A stretch of 11,953 nucleotides of DNA from JACRLW01 sp050181465 (lineage in GTDB: Bacteria > Planctomycetota > UBA1135 > UBA2386): the NCBI GenBank assembly GCA_050181465.1, contig JBFXDD010000077.1:1-11953 (forward strand). The letters are read 5' to 3'. The notes under the pieces are model-generated. The model saw only the letters and a list, made by a program, of their open reading frames with translations. It did not search any database and was not told where the DNA came from. Each line of letters opens with the position of its first letter. Position 1 is the first letter of the stretch. A program made the position numbers and the translations under genes. Positions 7,360 to 11,953 of this stretch are shown here, one piece after another.

Positions 7360-8300
7360 GTGACGACGCCAGCGAGCTGCCGTCGGCCTTTTCTGCCGAA
7401 CTCCGCGAGCTGATCGCGCGTGCTCTGAGCGCGAGTTCCGATTCGGCCGCGATCATCGCGCAGTTGCGCGCCGCCTTCGAGCAGGCGATCGAGGCCGCGA
7501 TGACGCCAGCCGCAGCCGAACCGGCGATCGAGGACGACTCGGTTTGGCACGGCATGATCGGTCGAGCGCCGGCGATCCTCGAACTTCGCGAACGCATCAC
7601 CAAGTTCGCACGTTCGAACTCGCCGGTGTTGATCCGCGGCGAAAGCGGCACGGGGAAGGACCTCGTCGCGCGCATCCTGCATCAGCTCGGTCCGCGTGCG
7701 GCGCGGCCGTACGTCGCCGAGAACTGCGCGGCCATTCCCGAGACCTTGCTCGAGTCGGTGCTGTTCGGCCACGTTCGAGGTGCCTTCACCGGTGCGGTAC
7801 GCGATCACGAGGGTCACTTCGTCGCAGCGCACCGCGGCACCTTGTTCCTCGACGAGATCGGGGACACGCCGCTGCCGATGCAGGCCAAGCTCCTGCGTGC
7901 GCTTCAGGAGGGCGAGGTGCGGCCGGTCGGCGGCCAGAAAGTGCGCAAGGTGGATGTTCGCGTGATTGCGGCCACCAACCGCGACCTCGAGGCCCTCGTG
8001 GCCGCGGGCAAGTTCCGGCAGGACCTGTTCTATCGACTGAACGTGCTGGAACTGTGGTTGCCGCCGCTGCGGGATCGCGGGGAGGACGTGGTCCTGCTCG
8101 CACGCCGATTGCTCGCGCTGGGCGCCGAACGAAGCGGTCGCACCGTTCGTTTCGACGCGGACGCCGAGGCCCGTTTGCTGAGCGCGTCCTGGCCCGGCAA
8201 CATTCGCCAGCTCCAGAACGAGATCCAGCGACTGCTGGCGATGGTCGACGGGCCGATCATCGCTGCGCGCGACCTGTCCCCCGACATCGACGCGCGCTGA
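7356..8300 (+). CDS. Sigma-54-type AAA+ activator lacking receiver and DNA-binding domains
   Basis: This 314-residue protein is essentially a stand-alone sigma-54 activation domain. It has Walker A GESGTGKD (95-102), an intact GAFTGA loop (142-147), Walker B LFLDEIGD (163-170), sensor I ATNRD (206-210), the FRQDLFYRL arginine-finger segment (220-228) and sensor II WPGNIRQL (279-286). GAFTGA is the loop that contacts sigma-54, so it should remodel closed complexes using ATP. The first 62 residues are short and helical with no receiver, GAF or PAS domain. The protein stops about 28 residues after sensor II, so the usual Fis-type helix-turn-helix is missing; the stop is not followed in any obvious way by a shifted HTH. 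HTH-less activators such as FlrA-independent, solution-acting types are known, so it may be functional. PspF-like proteins differ in keeping an HTH. It overlaps pcrA by 4 bp. Confidence 0.93.
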   Translation: MSDDASELPSAFSAELRELIARALSASSDSAAIIAQLRAAFEQAIEAAMTPAAAEPAIEDDSVWHGMIGRAPAILELRERITKFARSNSPVLIRGESGTGKDLVARILHQLGPRAARPYVAENCAAIPETLLESVLFGHVRGAFTGAVRDHEGHFVAAHRGTLFLDEIGDTPLPMQAKLLRALQEGEVRPVGGQKVRKVDVRVIAATNRDLEALVAAGKFRQDLFYRLNVLELWLPPLRDRGEDVVLLARRLLALGAERSGRTVRFDADAEARLLSASWPGNIRQLQNEIQRLLAMVDGPIIAARDLSPDIDAR

Positions 8301-8396
8301 CCGCCGCCCCGGGTTGCGGTCTCGTGGCCCGTTATCTACCCTTTCTCGGTCCGCGGTCGCCGGCCTGCCGATCCGGATCGTCCGAGCCCGGTCTCC

Positions 8397-11300
8397 GTGC
8401 CGCGCGCCTCGGTCGCGAACCCCTCCGGATCCCCTCGTTTGAATCTCTCGCTGCAGATCTTGGATTCCGGGGAGACCTTTCTCCGGCCTTTGGATTCTCG
8501 TCCGCTCGTTCTCGGCTCGGCCGAGGATGCGGACCTTCGTCTGACCGAACCCGGCATCGCGCCGCGGCATGCACGGATCGAGCCCGTAGGTGGCGAGGGC
8601 TATCGCATCGTCGATCTCGGGTCGGAGGGGGGCACCCGCGTCAACGGCCGCGACGTCGCGCAGGCCCGGCTCGCGATCGGGGATCGCGTCGAGATCGGTT
8701 CGGCGGTGCTCGTGGTCGGTCGGCAGGTGGCGCGACGCGCGACGGCCGAAGACGTTCTCGAGGATGCGGCCGCGATGGCTGCCGCGCGGGCGCGCCCGCG
8801 TCCTCGCCGCACGATGGGAGCCGATCCGAAGCCGCGTCGAGGCTTGTTGCTCGGCGTCGGCGCGGCGATCGTCGTCGTCCTCGGGCTCATTGCCCTCCTG
8901 GCTCAGGCTGCCGATGTCCCGCCCACCGGTTGGGGCGACCTCTTGCGCATGCGCCGCGAAGGGGACGTGCCTGCCGCGCGACGATTGATCGATCGATTCC
9001 GCCGGGATTGGGCGGGAGACAAGGCGACGCGGTTGGCGCAACTCGACGCGGTGACCGTCGATCTCGACGGTATCGAGAAGCGTGTCCGCGAAGGTGCGGC
9101 GCGCATTCGCGCCGAGGCATCGAGTCGCTCCAGCGTCGAACAGGAAGAAGAACTTCGGCGGGCGATGGCCCGCGGCGACAACGATCTCGACGCGATCGCC
9201 GCCAAGGTGCTGCTCTCGCAGCATGCGGAGCTGCGCCTCGGAATCTCGCTCGTCTATCCGGGCGTCGCTTCGGCCGGTGATTCGAAGGCAGGGGAATCCC
9301 AAGCGGGCGATGACGAGGCCGATCGTGCGCGTGGTGGCTCGTCGCCACCGGGCGACGGCGATCGCGCGGGTGTAGTGACACGCGGTGCGACCGAGATTCC
9401 GCAGCCTGCCGACGGCGGTTCGGAAGCGAACTCGTCGCCGACCGTCGCGAATGCGTCGCAGTCCGCTGGGCAGTCCACGTTGCCCTCTGCGAGTTCGGAT
9501 CCTGCGACCGATTCGCTCGTGGCGGAGCAGTTGAAGAGCATTCGGCACCTCGCGAGCCAAGACCGATTTGCGGAAGCCTTCGAACTCTGCTCCTTCGTGC
9601 TCGCCGGGTCCGCGGCCGGGGCGATCGAGTCGGTCCAGGCTGCCGAGCGAGAACTGAGAGCCCAGGCGGAGACTGCGTTCGCGGTCGCGATGGGGAAGGT
9701 CGAAGCGGCGTTGGCGGCCCCGGCTCCCGTCGATCAGCCGCGCGCGAGTGTCGATGCCGCGTTGGTGGCCCTTCATGACGTCCTGGTCCGGTTCCCTGCC
9801 GACGGGGTGTTCGCGCGTGCTCATGAACGCCGCCGACAGGTCGAGGCACTCCGCGACGAGATTGTTCGCCGCGGCGAGAGTGCCGGTTCCGCAGGTGCAT
9901 TCCTGCTCGCGCGCGAGGGTCTGGATGCAGCCCGGCAGGTCGAGTTGCAGGGCGACTACCAGCGCGCGGCGAGCGCGGTGCGCGAAGCCGCGTCGAAGCT
10001 CGACGCGAGCGATCCGGAGTACGCGGGAGTGCTCCGCGGCCGCGCCGAGGACCTCGATCACCTCCATGCCCTGGTGCAGTGGCTGCGCGCGCGGATCGAC
10101 AGCGGTGCCAAGGTCGAACTCTCCGCCAATGATGCCGGCACCGGGACACTCCTGGTCGAGGCCGCTGGCGAGCGGCTCGTGGTCGCCGATCGGGTACTGG
10201 ACTTCGCGGCCATCGATGCGGCGGCTTTCGCACGTTGGCTGACCGCTCAGAAGGCGTCGTTGCCGGCGCTGCTCGGTGGTGCCGTCGTTGCCTTCCGCGC
10301 CGATCAGCCCGAGTCCGCAGAGGCATTGCTCGTGCAGGCGCTCTCGGCAGACAAGTCGATCGCCGGACCCGTGAGCAGCGTGCTCGCTCGCGGCCGCGGC
10401 GAGATTGCGGATGCGGCGGGATACACCCTGGTCGACGGCCGCCTGGTCGCCGTCCGCGAGATCGAAGCCAGAAAGCGCGGCAAGGCGCTGGTGCCGGTCC
10501 TGCACAAAGTCGCGCGACTGCCCGATGCGCGGCGTGATCAGGAGCTCGACGGTCTCCTTGCGAAGGGGCCCCGCGAACTCGACGCGGTCGTGATCGCACT
10601 GCGTGAAGTCGCGAACACCACGGCGCTGCGTATCGAAGCCGATTCGTTCCGCAAGTTCGTGGACCAACTGTCCGAGCGGAGACGCCTACTGGACGAGGCG
10701 CGGCGCGAAGCCAAGGAGCTGATCTACGACGAGGTTCGGTACTTCTACCCGTACCGCGCGCCCGCGGTCTCCGGGGAGAAGGAGTCCGAATACTGGAAGG
10801 TGCAGGCCGAGGTCGATGCGCGGGTCGCGAAGGTCCGCGAGCTCTGGGACCCGAAGGCAATGAAGGCGCAGCGCGTTCCGAAGAAGCTGACGGACGAACT
10901 GCGCGCCTTCGACTGGACCGTGAAGGTGCTCAATGGATTCGGCGAGCGAATCGTCGATCCCGAGGATCGGGTGTCGTGGCTGCGCGGCCTGCCGACCGAT
11001 CGTCCGATCGACATTCGCTCCTTTGCGTGGGATGCGGCCGAAGCGGCGCGGTTCGACGAGGGCGCGCGCATCACGGCATTGAACCAGCGACTGGGCACGA
11101 AGCTCAGTTCGGGCGAGCGCGAGTCGGTTGCGCTCACCAACGAGTATCGCGCGCTCTTCGGCCATCGCTTGCTCGCGATCAACCAGAAGCTCGTGGAGGC
11201 GGCACGATCGCACGCCAAGGAGATGGGGCACATGGGCTACTTCTCCCACTTCTCACCGATCCCTGAGCGACGATCTCCCTTCGATCGCATGAAGCTCGCG

Positions 11301-11504
11301 GGTTACTCCATGGGTTCGAGCGAGAACATCGCGAACTACCCCTCGGCGGCGGGTGCGCACGACGGGTGGTTGCACTCGTCAGGACACCACCGAAACCTGC
11401 TGCACCCTTCCCACACCGAGTTCGCGATCGGCAATGACGGTCGGCTCTTCGTTGCCAACTTCGGTCGCGGCGACGAATACCGAGAAGCGCCCGAGTTCCG
11501 CTGA
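8397..11504 (+). CDS. FHA domain - membrane span - helical region - CAP domain protein
   Basis: This 1035-residue protein begins at GTG 8397; the frame is open upstream but offers no ATG, and TTG 8439 is an alternative start just before the FHA fold. Residues about 15-107 form an FHA domain, with G40-S41, DADL (44-47), PRHARI (56-61), DLGS and GTRVNG (79-84). The phosphothreonine-binding Arg and Ser are S41 and A55 here. After a basic stretch (about 130-148), one membrane helix spans about 149-168, placing FHA in the cytoplasm. Residues about 288-375 are a low-complexity Ser/Gly/Ala/Asp linker, followed by TPR-like helices. Residues about 915-1030 are an intact CAP/SCP domain: H939, H951 (YFSHFSP), E976 (SENIA) and H997-H998-R999 (SSGHHRNLL). 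A role linking a cytoplasmic interaction to the envelope is inferred. It follows the AAA+ gene after 96 bp and faces the lipoprotein gene. Confidence 0.92.
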   Translation: MPRASVANPSGSPRLNLSLQILDSGETFLRPLDSRPLVLGSAEDADLRLTEPGIAPRHARIEPVGGEGYRIVDLGSEGGTRVNGRDVAQARLAIGDRVEIGSAVLVVGRQVARRATAEDVLEDAAAMAAARARPRPRRTMGADPKPRRGLLLGVGAAIVVVLGLIALLAQAADVPPTGWGDLLRMRREGDVPAARRLIDRFRRDWAGDKATRLAQLDAVTVDLDGIEKRVREGAARIRAEASSRSSVEQEEELRRAMARGDNDLDAIAAKVLLSQHAELRLGISLVYPGVASAGDSKAGESQAGDDEADRARGGSSPPGDGDRAGVVTRGATEIPQPADGGSEANSSPTVANASQSAGQSTLPSASSDPATDSLVAEQLKSIRHLASQDRFAEAFELCSFVLAGSAAGAIESVQAAERELRAQAETAFAVAMGKVEAALAAPAPVDQPRASVDAALVALHDVLVRFPADGVFARAHERRRQVEALRDEIVRRGESAGSAGAFLLAREGLDAARQVELQGDYQRAASAVREAASKLDASDPEYAGVLRGRAEDLDHLHALVQWLRARIDSGAKVELSANDAGTGTLLVEAAGERLVVADRVLDFAAIDAAAFARWLTAQKASLPALLGGAVVAFRADQPESAEALLVQALSADKSIAGPVSSVLARGRGEIADAAGYTLVDGRLVAVREIEARKRGKALVPVLHKVARLPDARRDQELDGLLAKGPRELDAVVIALREVANTTALRIEADSFRKFVDQLSERRRLLDEARREAKELIYDEVRYFYPYRAPAVSGEKESEYWKVQAEVDARVAKVRELWDPKAMKAQRVPKKLTDELRAFDWTVKVLNGFGERIVDPEDRVSWLRGLPTDRPIDIRSFAWDAAEAARFDEGARITALNQRLGTKLSSGERESVALTNEYRALFGHRLLAINQKLVEAARSHAKEMGHMGYFSHFSPIPERRSPFDRMKLAGYSMGSSENIANYPSAAGAHDGWLHSSGHHRNLLHPSHTEFAIGNDGRLFVANFGRGDEYREAPEFR

Positions 11505-11518
11505 CGGTCCGCTGCCCG

Positions 11519-11540
11519 GCGAGCACTCAGAAGTGTGCGC
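11519..11540. terminator. Hairpin between convergent genes, possible bidirectional terminator
   Basis: GCGAGCACT (11519-11527) and AGTGTGCGC (11532-11540) pair at 8 of 9 positions, counting one G-T wobble, around the loop CAGA. The hairpin fills the 36-bp gap between the stops of the convergent genes at 11504 and 11541. There is no T-tract on either side, so it is not a classical Rho-independent terminator. Confidence 0.45.
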
Positions 11541-11951
11541 TCACTCGCCGAGCCGACGGACGATCGCGTCCATCAGCAGGGTTGCTTGGCGCTTGGTTTC
11601 GTCACTGTCGAAGGTGCCCACTTTGACCGCGATCCGAGTGAAGTCATCGTCACTCGACGCGGACGGCCCGGCCTGACGAGTGAGTCGGATCACGGTGTCG
11701 CCCGAAGTCAGTGTGCCCTCGGTCGGGCCGGGTTGCGCATCGGCCGCGATGGCGTGGCCGGCTTCGCGCATCGTCGCCTTCGCGGCCTCGAAGCACTGCG
11801 CGAGGTCCTGTCGGAAGTCGCGCTCGATACCGTTCTCGGTGTACTTCACCGCGCCGAACACCGCGGCTCCGGCGACGGCTGCCACCGCGAGAACGCAGCT
11901 CGACGAGGCGAGGGACAAGACGAGGCTCACGGCAGCAAGCTGGATTCGCAT
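11541..11951 (-). CDS. DUF3568-like small lipoprotein
   Basis: This 136-residue protein has a signal sequence ending in a relaxed lipobox, LASSSC, with the lipid-bearing Cys at residue 19, so it is probably an envelope lipoprotein. A Gly/Ala-rich hydrophobic stretch follows (about residues 20-34, AVAAVAGAAVFGAV), then a compact alpha/beta region. The IERDFRQDLAQCFEAAKATMREAGH helix, a TLTSGDTVIRL strand, the RIAVKVGTF strand and a final helix (residues about 118-134) match the general pattern of DUF3568 lipoproteins, whose function is unknown. That family call is from memory. The ATG at 11951 is complete, two bases from the window end, so promoter and upstream neighbours are not visible. It converges on the CAP protein gene and is transcribed independently of it. 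Confidence 0.85.
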   Translation of the reverse strand: MRIQLAAVSLVLSLASSSCVLAVAAVAGAAVFGAVKYTENGIERDFRQDLAQCFEAAKATMREAGHAIAADAQPGPTEGTLTSGDTVIRLTRQAGPSASSDDDFTRIAVKVGTFDSDETKRQATLLMDAIVRRLGE

Positions 11952-11953
11952 GC

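Noticed and set aside
8301..8396. Promoter or terminator in the 96-bp gap before the FHA-CAP gene
   Set aside because: A TATCTA at 8333-8338 has no partner at proper spacing, and no strong hairpin or -24/-12 pair is evident, so nothing could be supported.
8220..8396. A frameshifted Fis-type HTH downstream of the AAA+ stop
   Set aside because: The frame that stays open past the stop leads into the FHA protein and shows no helix-turn-helix pattern, so the lack of an HTH does not look like a simple frameshift.
7134..10667. A 1177-codon open frame on the minus strand across the pcrA end, the AAA+ gene and most of the FHA-CAP gene
   Set aside because: Its translation is dominated by Arg, His, Asp and Ala with no domain or signal I recognise, and it lies antisense to three well-supported genes. 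GC-rich third positions keep antisense frames open in such genomes.

Overview
The window is GC-rich, gene-dense bacterial DNA with long coding regions, tight start/stop junctions and no convincing Shine-Dalgarno sequences. The protein set suggests Planctomycetota or a similar envelope-complex lineage: a secreted YetA/PcRGLX-like protein, a secreted protein with a peptidase-MA-like and a CAP-like region, an FHA-TM-CAP protein and a DUF3568-like lipoprotein. That assignment is inference; no rRNA or other taxonomic marker is present.

Layout. (1) Positions 1-2358 form a cassette-like unit. One minus-strand gene for a 701-residue secreted protein (116-2221) is bracketed by two 119-bp inverted repeats (1-119 and 2240-2358) that match at 105 of 119 positions and carry conserved hairpins. 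(2) 2451-8300 is a co-directional plus-strand run: a 773-residue secreted protein, a MutT1-like Nudix hydrolase, a PcrA/UvrD-type helicase and a sigma-54-type AAA+ activator. The last three are joined by junctions of -4 to +5 bp and are very probably co-transcribed. (3) 8397-11504 encodes a 1035-residue protein with an N-terminal FHA domain, one membrane span and an intact C-terminal CAP domain. (4) 11541-11951 is a convergent minus-strand gene for a small DUF3568-like lipoprotein; a hairpin lies between the two convergent stops.

How the genes may fit together. Nudix plus PcrA is a plausible genome-maintenance pair (nucleotide clean-up and DNA unwinding). The AAA+ protein keeps Walker A, Walker B and GAFTGA but has no receiver and no DNA-binding domain, so it would have to act on sigma-54 RNA polymerase from solution or through a partner. 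The FHA-TM-CAP protein encoded directly downstream is one candidate partner, on position alone. Two of the large proteins carry CAP-type regions, one intact and one degenerate.

No tRNA, rRNA, CRISPR array, transposase, integrase or phage gene is visible. No gene-free stretch exceeds 300 bases; the longest, 2222-2450, holds the right repeat arm, a GC palindrome and a possible -10 element.
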